Positions 23,819 through 34,247 of a stretch of DNA of 64,000 bases are shown one piece after another. This DNA comes from Capra hircus (lineage: Eukaryota > Chordata > Mammalia > Artiodactyla > Bovidae), in NCBI RefSeq assembly GCF_001704415.2, contig NC_030819.1, forward strand, positions 32,110,575-32,174,574. Direction: 5' to 3'. Position 1 is the first letter of the stretch; every line of letters starts with the position of its first letter. The translations under genes and the position numbers were made by a program. The notes under the pieces were generated by a model. It was given only the letters and a program-made list of their open reading frames with translations, had not been told where the DNA came from and did not search any database.

Positions 23819-23856
<38 letters not shown>

Positions 23857-23863
23857 AGTTATG
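23545..23863 (+). mobile_element. Bov-A2 SINE dimer with CAG-repeat tail
   Basis: Two Bov-A monomers (from 23,559 and from about 23,700) are joined by 'ttcactttcacttttcattt'. The tail at about 23,819-23,850 is an uninterrupted (GCA)n of about 10 units. An exact 14-bp duplication 'caacagaagttatg' flanks it at 23,545-23,558 and 23,850-23,863. Poly-Ala, poly-Ser and poly-Cys frames across the tail are artefacts of the triplet repeat, not genes. Confidence 0.93.
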
Positions 23864-24519
23864 CCAGGCATGAGTGAGCAATAGCCAGGGGGCGCTAAAG
23901 AGCTGGAGCCACGTGGTGGACATGGGGAAGAACTGCTTGCTCTTTGGCAAAACAGGTTAGCGAATTTCACTGTAGTATCTAGTCTATTACTAGATATTGG
24001 AAGTAATTTCAAAGTTTAAACTTTGTTTTACCAGGGCATTAGCACAAAAAATGATTTGAGAACCTGATAATATTTATCTTACTAATTAGACATAAGGAGA
24101 AAAGGACATATATTTGTACCCTTTCTCTTTTTTCTATTTTAGAAAGTCACTTTCTTCTGTTCACATTTAAGTATGAGAACCCTTTCCTTTTTATAGTTGG
24201 AGATTCAGAGGTCCAAATAAGAACTAAAACAAAGTTCTCAAAATACAAACAAAAATAATACTTTTTATACAACAAATTTCCTTATATAATACCCATACTT
24301 ACAACTTTATCATCTTTTAGAACTTGAAAAGGTCAGTTAACTAAATATAACCTACATTAAGTTAGTAAATATTTAACAGAAAAGCATTTTGTTCTGAAGC
24401 ATATTGAAATGTTTTCATCTTTTTCTCTTATTTTGGTGGACATTTTTAGAAGCTGCTTTTCATCAGTTCTAAACTCTCCCTTAATCTGAAATGATATATA
24501 TTAAGTACTTAGTTTTTTC
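23864..24519. other. AT-rich unique DNA
   Basis: No gene, RNA or repeat recognised. Confidence 0.35.
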
Positions 24520-24825
24520 TTGATGATACAAGAAAATGGTGATATCACCAGGGTTGGGATGATCCCCTGGAGAAGGGATAGAAGCCCCACTCCAGTATTC
24601 TTGTGCTTCTCTGGTGGCTCAGATGGTAGAGAATCCACTTGCAATGTGGGAGACTTGGGTTCAGTCCCTGGGTTGGAAAGATCCCCTGGAGAAGAGAATG
24701 GCTACCCACTCCAGTATTCTGGCTTGGAGAATACCATGGACAGAGGAGCCTGGCAGGCTACAGTCCATGGGTGGCAAGAAGTCAGACACGACTGAGTGAC
24801 TTTCACTTTCACTTTGATGATGCAA
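24520..24825 (+). mobile_element. Bov-tA SINE with extra 5' Bov-A piece
   Basis: A complete sense Bov-tA lies at 24,604-24,813. A partial Bov-A segment (24,551-24,603, 'gatcccctggagaagggata') precedes it. 'ttgatgatacaa' (24,520-24,531) and 'ttgatgatgcaa' (24,814-24,825) flank the whole unit with one mismatch, so the composite may have inserted as one piece. Confidence 0.85.
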
Positions 24826-25209
24826 AGTCAGATTTGTGATAACTCAGCACTATTGTCCTGCAAAATCATGGCCTTTGAGTAAAACTAGAAGAATGAAGAG
24901 GAAAAGGAGGTGACATGTGAAGGGAAAATCCAAAGGCCAAGGACACAGGAGTTACTAGAGAGAATAGAAGGTCATGGGCAACTGGCAATTAAATGGTTAA
25001 TAGAAGCTTTAAGCCTGAAGGCTGGTGAGGAAGGAGGTGTTCAGAGCAAAGCCTTGTGGGGAAGGGAAGTGTAGGAATGGTTTTTGCCCATTCTGAGTTG
25101 GTCATGGGCCAAGGAGGTGCAGCAGTCAATAGGATGCCTGAGCAAACTCTGTAGCAGCCAATGAATGAGAAAAGGATGCACCATCTACATGGTGCAAGGA
25201 AAAGAATGC
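24826..25209. other. Unassigned unique DNA
   Basis: No gene recognised; frames here are short and have no family resemblance. Confidence 0.35.
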
Positions 25210-25405
25210 AACTCAATTGCTCCCCCTCTGGACAACTGTGACATAGCAACGAGAAGATCCACAGCCAAGCTTCAGCTCCACCACTTTCTGGGATGGAAAA
25301 TTTCAAATTACTTAATTCTCTGAGTTAGACCCCTATTCCTCAGGCTGGTTATGAGTTCTAAATGAGTTAGCATTTGTGCAGGTGCCCAGTGTAGTAGATG
25401 TTCAA
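25210..25405 (+). repeat. MIR SINE, degraded
   Basis: 'cttcagctccaccactttct', 'aaattacttaattctctgag' and 'gagttctaaatgagttagca' follow the MIR order in sense, with several gaps. Confidence 0.55.
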
Positions 25406-25454
25406 ATTCTTTTGAGAAAGAGGCAGAACATAAGGAAGTAACCAAGCTGACTGT

Positions 25455-25740
25455 AGATGTTTATTAAGCATTTAAATGTACCAGACACCATAAAAGGGGC
25501 CGGAGAGGCAAAAATATGTAAGACAATCCTTTATCTCAGAGCACAGTTTAGTGGGAAGCACAGACAGGTAAATACCTTCATGAAAACACACTTTGATAAC
25601 TGCTACAATTGAAAGAGAACAAACTGGAATCCAGAGAAGACAGACATACATTGTAAATTTATCTGCAAAGAAAGGTGTAATTAACTTGGGCGCAGGAGTT
25701 GAAGAGTGCTTCAAAGAAAATGGGGCTTTCAGATGGAGAG
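25455..25740 (-). repeat. L2 LINE fragment, antisense
   Basis: 'tttattaagcatttaaatgt', 'accagacaccataaaagggg' and 'cacagtttagtgggaagcac' resemble the antisense L2 3' region. Confidence 0.5.
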
Positions 25741-26510
25741 TAAGAGAATCAATGGGAATTTTCCAGAAAATTTTAAGTTAAAAAGAAGAAGTTATTTGCA
25801 AGAATGAGAAAATTCTAAAATCTGTTTCAAATAAAAAACACTATGGTTCTGATATTCAGATGGCAAATGAGCACAGGTGGAAAAATACAAATTGAAACCA
25901 CAACCATCAGAATAACCAAAATTAAAAATAAGGACAACACTAAATCCTGGCTAAGGTATGGAGAAATTGGATCTCTCATATACTTCTGAAGAAAATGTAA
26001 AATTGTAAGACATTCTGGGAAACATTTTAACAATTTTTTATAAAATATAATATGCAACTTCTATATGACCTAGCAAATGGCACTCTTGAGCATTTATCCC
26101 ACAAAAATGGAGACTTTCCCTCTTGCCTCCTCTCAAAAAAAAAAAAAAAAAACAGGAAAATTAGACAGAAGTGTTCTTAGCAGCTTTACTTGTAATAGTC
26201 ATAACACTGGAATTAGTCTAGATGTTTTTCAGCTAGCCACTGGTTAAACAAACTCTGGTACATCCAAACCATGGAATAGTACTCAGCAATAAAAAGAAGG
26301 AATTATTGATAAACACAGTTTTGATGATTGCAGAGAGTTATGCTAAGTGGGAAAAGAAGCTAGTAACCAAAGGTTATAGCTGTTTGCTTCTGTATGTAAA
26401 ACATTTTTTTAAGTAATAAAATTTTAGAAATGAAGTTAAAGAATAATGGTTGCTACGTGTCCAGACAAAACTATAATTTGAAAAGATACAGGCACCCCAA
26501 TATTCATAGC

Positions 26511-27705
26511 AGCAAAAAAGATCTTCATGACCAAGATAATCACGATGGTATGATCACTCACCTAGAGCCAGACATCCTGGAATGCGAAGTCAGGTGGGCC
26601 TTAGAAAGCATCACTGTGAACAAAGCTAGTGGAGGTGATGGAATTCCAGCTGAGCTATTTCAAATCCTGAAAGATGATGCTGTGAAAGTGCTACACTCAA
26701 TATGCCAACAAATTTGGAAAACTCAGCAGTGGCCACAGGACTGGAAAAGGTCAGTTTTCATTCCAATCCCAAAGAAAGGTAATGCCAAAGAATGCTCATA
26801 CTACCACACAACTGTACTCATCTCACACGCTAGTAGAGTAATGCTCAAAATTCTCCAAACCAAGATTCAGCAATACGTGAACTGTGCACTTCCAGATGTT
26901 CAAGCTGGTTTTAGAAAAGGCAGAGGAACCAGAGATCAAATTGCCAACATCCATTGGATCATCAAAAAAGCAAGAGAGTTCCAGAAAAACATCTATTTCT
27001 ACCTTATTGACTATGCCAAAGCATCTGACTGTGTGGATCACAATAAACTGTGGAAAAAAAAAGAGATGGGAATACCAGACCACCTGACCTGCCTCTTGAG
27101 AAATCTGTATGCAGGTCAGGAAGCAACAGTTAGAACTGGACATGGAACAACAGACTAGTTCCAAATAGGAAAAGGAGTCCGCCAAGGCTGTATATTTTCA
27201 CCCTGCTTATTTAACTTCTATGCAGAGTACATCATGAGAAATGCTGGGCTGGAAGAAGCGCAAGCTGGAATCAAGATTGCCGGGAGAAATATCAATCACC
27301 TCAGATATGCAGATGACACCACCCTTATAGTAGAAAGTGAAGAGGAACTAAAAAGCCTCTTGATGAAAGTGAAAGAGGAGAGTGAAAAAGTTGGCTTAAA
27401 GCTCAACATTCAGAAAACTAAGATCATGGCATCTGGTCCCATCACTTCATGGGAAATAGATGGGGAAACAGTGGAAACAGTGTCAGACTAATTTTGGGGG
27501 CTCCAAAATCGCTGCAGATGGTGACTGCAGCCATGAAATTAAAAGACGCTTACTCCTTGGAAGGAAAGTTATGACCAACCTAGATAGCATATTGAAAAGC
27601 AGAGACATTACTTTGCCGACTAAGGTCCATCTAGTCAAGGCTATGGTTTTTCCAGTAGCCATGTATGGATGTGAGAGTTGGACTGTGAAGAGAGCTGAGT
27701 GCTGA
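26511..27705 (+). pseudogene. BovB reverse transcriptase remnant
   Basis: In BovB this protein copies the element's RNA into DNA at the target nick. Reading in sense one sees ASGGDGIPAELFQ, then QAGFRKGRGTRDQIAN, then LIDYAKASDCVDHNKLW, where the usual AFDC of motif A has become ASDC. A TAG at 27,156-27,158 replaces the tryptophan of the DWFQIGKGVRQGC motif. The catalytic YADD follows at 27,306-27,317, then a further stop at 27,489-27,491 and frame changes before ITADGD-type sequence. The gene is therefore dead. Confidence 0.9.
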
Positions 27706-28066
27706 AGAATTGATGCTTTTGAACTGTGGTGTTGGAGAAGACTCTTGAGAGTCCCTTGGACTGCAAGGAGATCAACCCTGGGATTTCTTTGGAAGGGCTG
27801 ATGCTAAAGCTGAAACTCCAGTACTTTGGCCACCTCATGCAAAGAGTTGACTCATTGGAAAAGACTCTGATGCTGGGAGGGATTGGGGGCAGGAGGAAAA
27901 GGGGATTACAGAGGATGAGATGGCTGGATGGCATCACTGACTGGATGGACGTGAGTCTGAGTGAACTCTGGGAGTTGGTGATAGACAGGGAGGCCTGGCG
28001 CGCTGTGATTCATGTGGTCGCAAAGAGTCGGACATGACTGAGTGACTGAACTGAACTGAACTGAAA
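26511..28066 (+). mobile_element. BovB LINE, 5'-truncated, the longest copy here
   Basis: A RTE-clade non-LTR retrotransposon spanning most of the reverse transcriptase and the C-terminal tail. It ends in the usual 'aactgaactgaactgaa' repeat. It lacks the endonuclease region and 5' end, so it cannot move itself. It sits inside an L1 that is itself inside an older L1. Confidence 0.95.
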
Positions 28067-28992
28067 CATGGAAGTGACCTAAATGTCCATTGACTGGTGA
28101 ATGGATTTTTTAAAATGTGGTATACATGTTTACACAATGGACTATTACTCAGACATAAAAAAGGACAAAATAATGTCATTTATAGCAACATGGAGGGACC
28201 TAGAGATTATCACACAAAGTGAAGTAAGTCAGAAAGAGAAAGACAAATACCATATATCACTTACATGTGGAATCTAAAATGCAGCACAAATCAACATATC
28301 TATGAAACAGAAACAGACTCATAGATATAGAGGACAGACTTGCAGTTGACAAAGGGGAGGGGGTGGGGAAGGGAAGGATTGGGACTTTGGGATTAGCAGA
28401 TGCAAACTATTCTATATAGTTGGAATTAACAACAAGGTCCCACTGTATAGCACAGGGAACTATATTCAATATCCTATGATAAACCATAATGGAAAAGGAT
28501 ATGAAAAAGAATATATATGTATAACTGAATCACTTTGCTGTACAGCCGAAATTAACACAACATTGTATATCAACTATACTTTAATAAAATTGCAAAAAAG
28601 CAGAATGCTACCAGAGGTCAGAAATAGAGGAGGGAGGTGGAAGGGTCTTTGTGGTGATGGATCTGTCCTGTATCTTGATTGTGGTGGTGGGTACATGAAT
28701 CTATACATGTGATAAACACTGACAGAAATAAATAGACCAATAAAATTGGGGAAACCTGAATATATTTGGTAGATGGTGTGGATTACATCAATGTCAATTT
28801 CCTGGTCATGATACTCTACTAGAGTTATTTCAAAATATGACCATTAGATGAAACCAGTTAAAGTTTCACAAGAGATCACTCTTTTGTTTCTTGAAACAGA
28901 ATATGAATCAACAAGTATCTCAGTAAAGATTTCAATGTTTAAAATGCTATGGTCCTGTTTTATAAAGTAACTGAGGTTTCATTGAACATAAT

Positions 28993-29030
28993 ACAAAGAG
29001 TCAGACATGACTTAGCGACTGAACGACAGG
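28993..29030 (+). mobile_element. Bov-A/BovB tail fragment
   Basis: 'caaagagtcagacatgactt' and 'agcgactgaacgacag' are the shared 3' tail of ruminant SINEs and BovB. The rest of the element is missing. Confidence 0.6.
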
Positions 29031-29039
29031 AGTATTTTT

Positions 29040-29556
29040 TGTTCTTTTTATTCTATAAGGATGTACTGAGTCTGTAATTTCAATAGAAGTTTGACATTTG
29101 CCATTTACGGAATTCCTATCATGTATCAGCTTACGCAGCTGGGATCATCCTCTCCTTCCTTTGGCCCTCGCAATGTACTGTAATAGTAGCTATACACTGA
29201 TTGGGGGCCCTTTTCTTCCTGTGTTATGGCAGACACAAAATGTGTTTTTGAGAATGCATTTCTGTTACCTCCTAGGTACAGCCTGGTACACGTTCCCCAG
29301 CCTTCTTGGCAGTTAAGCATGACATTGTGACCAAGTTCTGGGCCATAGAATGTAGGCAAAATTGATGTATATCAATCCCTGTCTGCTTGTGTGATCTTCC
29401 ACACTCTCCTTTCTGTCTGGATACCAGGATTCAGCAGAGGACCCCACTGTCCTAGGACAAAGCAAACTCACAATAGAGGAAGCCTGAGACTCTGAAGGAC
29501 TGTCCTAAAGACCACTTGCCAATAAGAACTAAATTTATATTGTGCTAGTGGCTTAA
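29040..29556 (+). repeat. Old mammalian repeat, family unresolved
   Basis: 29,290-29,556 resembles an ancient interspersed repeat: 'agccttcttggcagttaagc', 'gtgaccaagttctgggccat', 'tgtgatcttccacactctcc'. It appears to continue after 30,543 with 'cccctaaactttgggtgtct'. I cannot name the family. The BovB at 29,607-30,543 is inserted near its 3' end. Confidence 0.45.
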
Positions 29557-29610
29557 CACAATATAAATTTAGTTCTTATTGGCAAGTGGTCTTCAGGACA
29601 GTCCTTCAGA
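29491..29610. repeat. Long inverted repeat at a BovB 5' junction
   Basis: Arms of 54 nt at 29,491-29,544 and 29,557-29,610 are reverse complements with one mismatch, separated by a 12-nt spacer (29,545-29,556). The right arm runs directly into the BovB copy, sharing CAGA at 29,607-29,610. The left arm is native target sequence; the right arm is an inverted copy made when BovB inserted. Confidence 0.95.
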
Positions 29611-30543
29611 CTGGTTCCAAATAGGAAAAGGAGTCCGCCAAGGCTGTATATTGTCACCCTGCTTATTTAACTTATATGCAGAGTACATCATGAGAAACGC
29701 TGGACTGAAAGAAACACAAGCTGGAATCAAGATTGCTGGGAGAAATATCAATAACCTCAGATATGCAGATGACACCACCCTTATGGCAGAAAGTGAAGAG
29801 GAACTAAAAAGCCTCTTGATGAAAGTGAAAGAGGAAAGCGAAAAAGTTGGCTTAAAGCTCAACATTCAGAAAACGAAGGTCATGGCATCTGGTCCCATCA
29901 CTTCATGGGAAATAGATGGGGAAACAGTGGAAACAGTGTCAGACTTTATTTTTTGGGCTCCAAAATCACTGCAGATGGTGACTGCAGCCATGAAATTAAA
30001 AGACAGTTACTCCTTGGAAGAAAAGTTATGACCAACCTAGATAGCATATTCAAAAGCAGAGACATTACTTTGCCGACTAAGGTCCATCTAGTCAAGGCTA
30101 TGGTTTTTCCAGTAGTCATGTATGGATGTGAGAGTTGGACTGTGAAGAAAGCTGAGCACCAAAGAATTGATGCTTTTGAACTGTGGTGTTGGAGAAGACT
30201 CTTGAGAGTCCCTTGGACTGCAAGGAGATCCAACCAGTCTATTCTGAAGGAGATCAGCCCTGGGATTTCTTTGGAAGGAATGATGCTAAAGCTGAAACTC
30301 CAGTATTTTGGCCACCTCATGCCAAGAGTTGACTCATTGGAAAAGACTTTGATGCTGGGAGGGATTGGAGGCAGGAGGAGAAGGGGACAACAGAGGATGA
30401 GATGGCTGGATGGCATCACTGACTCGATGAACATGAATCTGAGTAAAGTCCGGGAATTGGTGATGGACAGGGAGGCCTGGCGTGCTGCGATTCATGGGGT
30501 CGCAAAGAGTCAGACATGACTGAGCAACTGAACTGAACTGAAA
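29607..30543 (+). mobile_element. BovB LINE, 5'-truncated
   Basis: It begins inside the DWFQIGKGVRQGC motif of the reverse transcriptase and runs to the 'actgaactgaactgaa' tail. The 5' junction carries the inverted target copy described separately. Divergence looks lower than in the copy at 2,530. Confidence 0.95.
29612..30519 (+). pseudogene. BovB reverse transcriptase C-terminal remnant
   Basis: This codes for the second half of the BovB protein: the catalytic YADD at 29,762-29,773, the thumb-like [19 protein letters not shown], and the C-terminal part with [19 protein letters not shown]. Only one frameshift separates the two halves; it lies in the T run at about 29,947-29,954 (apparently one T short). 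From there the second frame is open to 30,519. It is remarkably intact for a 5'-truncated copy but lacks all upstream catalytic motifs. Confidence 0.9.
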
Positions 30544-30589
30544 GCCCCTAAACTTTGGGTGTCTGTATTACAGAACATAATGTTATTTA

Positions 30590-30788
30590 CCCATATATAT
30601 ATGTATATTTATTTATATACATATTATTATATATTTTATATGTAGTGTATTATATGTTATATAATATAATGTATGTGTATATACATGTTATACATATATA
30701 CATATACATATGTATATATATTATACATATTTTATATATTTATTTATTTATGTGTTTATATTATTTTATATATATATAAATATATACT
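30590..30788. repeat. AT-rich low-complexity tract
   Basis: About 200 bp of alternating TA, TATT and TTTA units, with many short palindromes such as 'catatatacatatacatatg'. Apparent frames of Ile and Tyr (30,555-30,779) are artefacts. Confidence 0.9.
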
Positions 30789-30789
30789 C

Positions 30790-30900
30790 ATCTCCACAGT
30801 AGACTCTGGGGTCACTGAGAGTAAGAACTGTTCTGTGTTCACCTTTATATTCCTGGAGCCCAAATGGTACCTGACACAGAGAAGCTGCCTCATAACTGCT
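30790..30900 (+). repeat. L2 LINE 3' fragment
   Basis: 'cactgagagtaagaactgtt', 'tatattcctggagcccaaat' and 'ggtacctgacacagagaagc' resemble the L2 3' end. A Bov-tA interrupts it at 30,902. Confidence 0.5.
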
Positions 30901-31120
30901 TCCCAGGTAGCTCAAATGGTGGGAAACCTGCTTACCAGTGTAGGAGATGTGATTTCGATCCCTGGGTTGGGAAGATCCCCTGGAGAAGGGAATGGTAACC
31001 CACTCCAGTATTCTTGGCTGGGAAATCCCATGGACAGAGGAGCCAGATGGGCTACAGTCCATGGGGTTGCAAAGAATCAAACATGACTTAGCAACTGAGT
31101 GGATACACACACAACTGCTT
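30894..31120 (+). mobile_element. Bov-tA SINE with 8-bp duplication
   Basis: Sense copy at 30,902-31,112: 'cccaggtagctcaaatggtg', 'tcgatccctgggttgggaag', 'gggctacagtccatggggtt'. 'aactgctt' occurs at 30,894-30,901 and 31,113-31,120. Confidence 0.93.
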
Positions 31121-31335
31121 GCTGACAATCATTCTTCCATCAGTGATAGACTTCTTATCCTTAAATGTGGTAGGAAAAGCTAGGATTTCATTCCCAAGTC
31201 CAAAGTCTCACAAAAGGTCTTGAGAAGAAGCAGGGCTCAAATGAGTAAAGGTATGAATTATTATTGGGTAACTTCATTTCCTCCTCTTCAGCATTTTCTC
31301 ATTCTGTAAGTGAAAAACACATCTTGTTTATCAGA
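31121..31335. other. Unassigned stretch
   Basis: No gene or repeat recognised between a Bov-tA and an L1. Confidence 0.3.
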
Positions 31336-31337
31336 AC

Positions 31338-31775
31338 CCAACTGATGAAACTGGAGCCGATTATACAGAGTGAAGTAAGCCAGAAAGAAAAACACCAATA
31401 CAGTATACTAATGCATATATATGGAATTTAGAAAGATGGTAACGATAACCTTGTATGCAAGACAGCAAAAGAAACACATATGTATAGAACAGGCTTTTTG
31501 ACTCTGTGGGAGAGGGAGAGGGTGGGATGATTTGGGAGAATGGCATTGAAACATGTATAATATCATATAAGAAATGAATCGCCAGTCTAGGTTCGATGCA
31601 GGATACAGGATGCTTGAGGCTGGTGCACTGGGATGACCCAGAGGGATGGTATGGGGAGGGCGGTGGGAGGGAAGTTCAGGATTAGGAACACGTGTACACC
31701 TGTGGTGGATTCATGTTGATGTATGGCAAAACCAATACAATATTGTAAAGTTAAATAAATAAATAAAATTTATTT
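31338..31775 (+). mobile_element. L1 3' end (ruminant type)
   Basis: The end of ORF2 (MKLEPIIQSEVSQKEK up to YGI at about 31,430) is followed by the 3' UTR with 'ggctggtgcactgggatgac' and the tail 'aaataaataaataaaattt'. It belongs to the same family as the copy at 266-1,066 but is shorter. Confidence 0.9.
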
Positions 31776-32365
31776 TCAGATTCAGTAAGTTTCACTAAAT
31801 AAATGTTTTTGTGAAAATTTAACACAAAAACTAGTGAGAGCTCATGTTTAGACATCTTCATTACTTTTTTAGAAAAATACCACATGACACTTACTACTGC
31901 ACTATGAAATTGTATAAATAATTAAAATCGAACCTCACATATCCAAAAAAATGGCCTAACTTTCTATGAATGGCCTAAGTTTCATAGAACCTTTCCTACT
32001 TTCTATGATATATTATCCTTTTACTTTATGGGTTGGCTTGCTTACTGGATAATCTGCAAAAAAATCACCCAGCAAAAATAGGTTATCATGTTACTGGGGT
32101 GAATTTATGACTAAAATTCTGCAGTTGTGCTTCAGTAAAGAAATAACGTATTTTCTTTGTACCTTATCTAAGTATATACACATATTATATATTCAAATCC
32201 TAAGAGAAAAATACAACTATACTTTTATAAATGTTTTCCCTTTAACCAGCTTGTTTTGCTTACTATTTAATGTCCCCTTATTACAATATTTTCTTAATAC
32301 TTTGATTGCTGCGGAGAGCTTCACTAGTCACAGTGACAACTGCTTTGTCACAGTATTTAACAATT
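31776..32365. other. AT-rich unique DNA
   Basis: No gene recognised; frames such as 32,107-32,379 are short and hydrophobic by composition. Confidence 0.35.
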
Positions 32366-32465
32366 GGGAAAGACCTTAAATTCATCTAGTCCAGTACACT
32401 TACTTACAGTAAAAGGGACTATCTCCTAGAGGTTAAATGACTGTAGGAGTTCATGGTGCTAATGG
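32366..32465 (-). repeat. Possible MIR fragment
   Basis: 'taaattcatctagtccagta' and 'gaggttaaatgactgtagga' weakly resemble the antisense MIR core. Uncertain. Confidence 0.35.
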
Positions 32466-32829
32466 TGCTAATTAGTATATAGAAAAGTCAAGTCAAGAAA
32501 CTATACTCTTAACTCTTACCAGTGATGCCCTGGAATTCTAGGAGATGAATTCAATGTGAATTCAATGTTGATTATAAGTTCTTATAAGCTAAAATATGAG
32601 TTTTGCTGAGCATAAATTATTTATTTGACTTTATTCTTCTGATTTAAACTCATATATAATTACATTTGAGTGGCAATTGAATAGGTTTTGGTTTCTTAAT
32701 ATTTAATTCAGCATTTATTAATTTGACTTTTATGGGGCTTTCTTTGGCATAACTTTTGTCAGTTCCAAAGTCTTTTTAAGCCCCTCAAAAACATACAGCC
32801 CTATTCAGACTTCTAGTAATCACTTTCAT

Positions 32830-33965
32830 TATTCTTTTTACATTTAAGTCTTGAATTTTTACGTTTAACTGTTTAATCTACATGAACTTTGTTCTATGGT
32901 GTGAAGTGCGAATTAAAATTTCTCTTTGTCTAAATAACTAATCTTTGTTCTTTCCCCACTTATCTGTGATACCTCTATACCACATACAGTATTCTTTTTG
33001 GATGATGAGTCTAAGTTTTTTTCTACGCTGTTGATTATATTTTTATATTAGTGTGTTGTCAGTCAAGTTAGAATAGACAGTTACAAAGAACCTCAGCTAT
33101 CAATGGTTTAAAAAAAGTTTGTTTCTTACTCAGGTTACATGTACTCTGGGGTCAGTAGGGGGCTCTGTTTATCATAGTCAACAGGAATCCAGGCTGATCC
33201 ATCTTCATACTTACTTCTGGAGTCACTGAAGTCATGTTACTGTCTGCCCAAATATGTATCACTTTTTCTCTGTATATTTGTCCTCAGTGAATTTTGCAGC
33301 CTTTCTTATTATGAGTTGAACAATTGTCTTGGTGATTGATTTCCTAATTTTTTATGAATTTAAAATTATTTTGCATACTTTCTATTAAGTCACCTTTGTG
33401 CACGTATCTTTTTCCTCAAAGAATCATATATTTCATTTAGACAAATTATTCATATAAAATTGTCCATAATATGCTCATGCAAGACATTATAATAACTTTT
33501 TTCTTATTTCTAATTTCATGTACTTGTATTTTCTTTTTAATTATTCACTAGCTTTGTTAAGTGTTTATCTAGTTTGCTGAATTTCTTTAAAAAAAACAGT
33601 TTTTACATTTATTTTCTGATCATGCATGGTGTTCTCCATATCACTAATTTCTACCATTAGTTTTCTTATTTTCATCTTTTTACTTTCCTTGTGGGGTTTT
33701 CTTTGCTTTCTTCTAACTGTTAAACTCAATCATTCAATGATTCACTTTCTCTTTTTTAATAACTAATGTTTCTGAGCATACCTTTAAATTTATTCATGTT
33801 TTGATACATAATATTCTCGTATATGTGTGTTTGAAGTGACCTACAACTTCATTGTTTTCTACACTGACTAAGTTATTAGGAAAGCAATTTTTTTAATTTT
33901 TAAGGGCCTGGAAATTTCTATTTAAATTGCTTAAAATTTCTTATTGAGAGGATGTGGCCTAATAA
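32830..33965 (-). mobile_element. Old L1M ORF2 remnant, antisense, interrupted
   Basis: 'catgaactttgttctatggt', 'tgtgaagtgcgaattaaaat' and 'ctttccccacttatctgtga' match an antisense L1 ORF2 segment; 33,290-33,960, with 'gctgaatttctttaaaaaaa' and 'atcactaatttctaccatta', continues it. No reading frame survives. Positions 33,070-33,260 differ and look like another old repeat ('gtttcttactcaggttacat', 'ggaatccaggctgatcc'), family not resolved. Confidence 0.55.
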
Positions 33966-34041
33966 TCTTACAAATGACAACTGCCAAATTCTCTAAAATT
34001 TCACTAAGGGCACATATGCACATGTACACTCATGTGTGAGT

Positions 34042-34247
34042 GTGTGTACTTGTCATTTCATCGCTAAGTCGTGTCTGACTCTTATGACCCCATGGACTGT
34101 AGGCCACCAGACTTCTCCATCCATGGGATTTTCCAGGCAAGAACCATTTCCTTCTCCAGGAAATCTTTCTGACTTAAGAATCTAATCCACTTTACCTGCG
34201 TTAGATTCTCTACCGTGAAGCCATCCAGGAAGCCTGTGTGTGTACTT
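34042..34247 (-). mobile_element. Bov-tA SINE, antisense, with 10-bp duplication
   Basis: Antisense body at 34,052-34,237 ('ccatggactgtaggccacca', 'ttccttctccaggaaatctt'). 'gtgtgtactt' flanks it at 34,042-34,051 and 34,238-34,247. Confidence 0.9.

Larger units (their letters stand above)
26451..28611 (+). mobile_element. Younger artiodactyl L1 3' end, split by BovB
   Basis: This L1 starts near 26,457, stops at 26,510 ('caatattcatagcagca') and resumes at 28,067 ('acatggaagtgacctaaatg'), ending in the A-rich tail near 28,600. 'tgctac' at 26,451-26,456 and 28,606-28,611 may be its target duplication in the older L1. About 18 nt that normally join the two halves are absent, so the BovB insertion removed target sequence. 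Confidence 0.8.
25840..28985 (+). mobile_element. Old L1 (L1ME-like) split by younger inserts
   Basis: 25,840-26,450 is the end of a diverged L1 ORF2 and the start of its 3' UTR ('ggaatagtactcagcaataa', 'gttatgctaagtgggaaaag'). The same element resumes at about 28,606 with 'ggtgggtacatgaatctata' and 'ctggtcatgatactctacta', typical of old L1 3' UTRs. Everything between was inserted later. ORF2 is broken by many stops. Confidence 0.7.

Noticed and set aside
23819..23850. Regular repeats considered as a possible CRISPR array.
   Set aside because: Simple triplet repeat in a vertebrate genome with no spacers.
23540..24012. Frames with poly-Cys, poly-Ala or poly-Ser.
   Set aside because: They translate the GCA-repeat tail of a Bov-A2 SINE in different frames.
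27641..27937. Frames opposite to BovB, such as [20 protein letters not shown], which recur in several places.
   Set aside because: They are antisense shadows of the BovB C-terminal coding region and recur because BovB recurs.
30555..30779. Ile/Tyr-rich frame that looks membrane-like.
   Set aside because: It is a translation of an AT-rich low-complexity tract.
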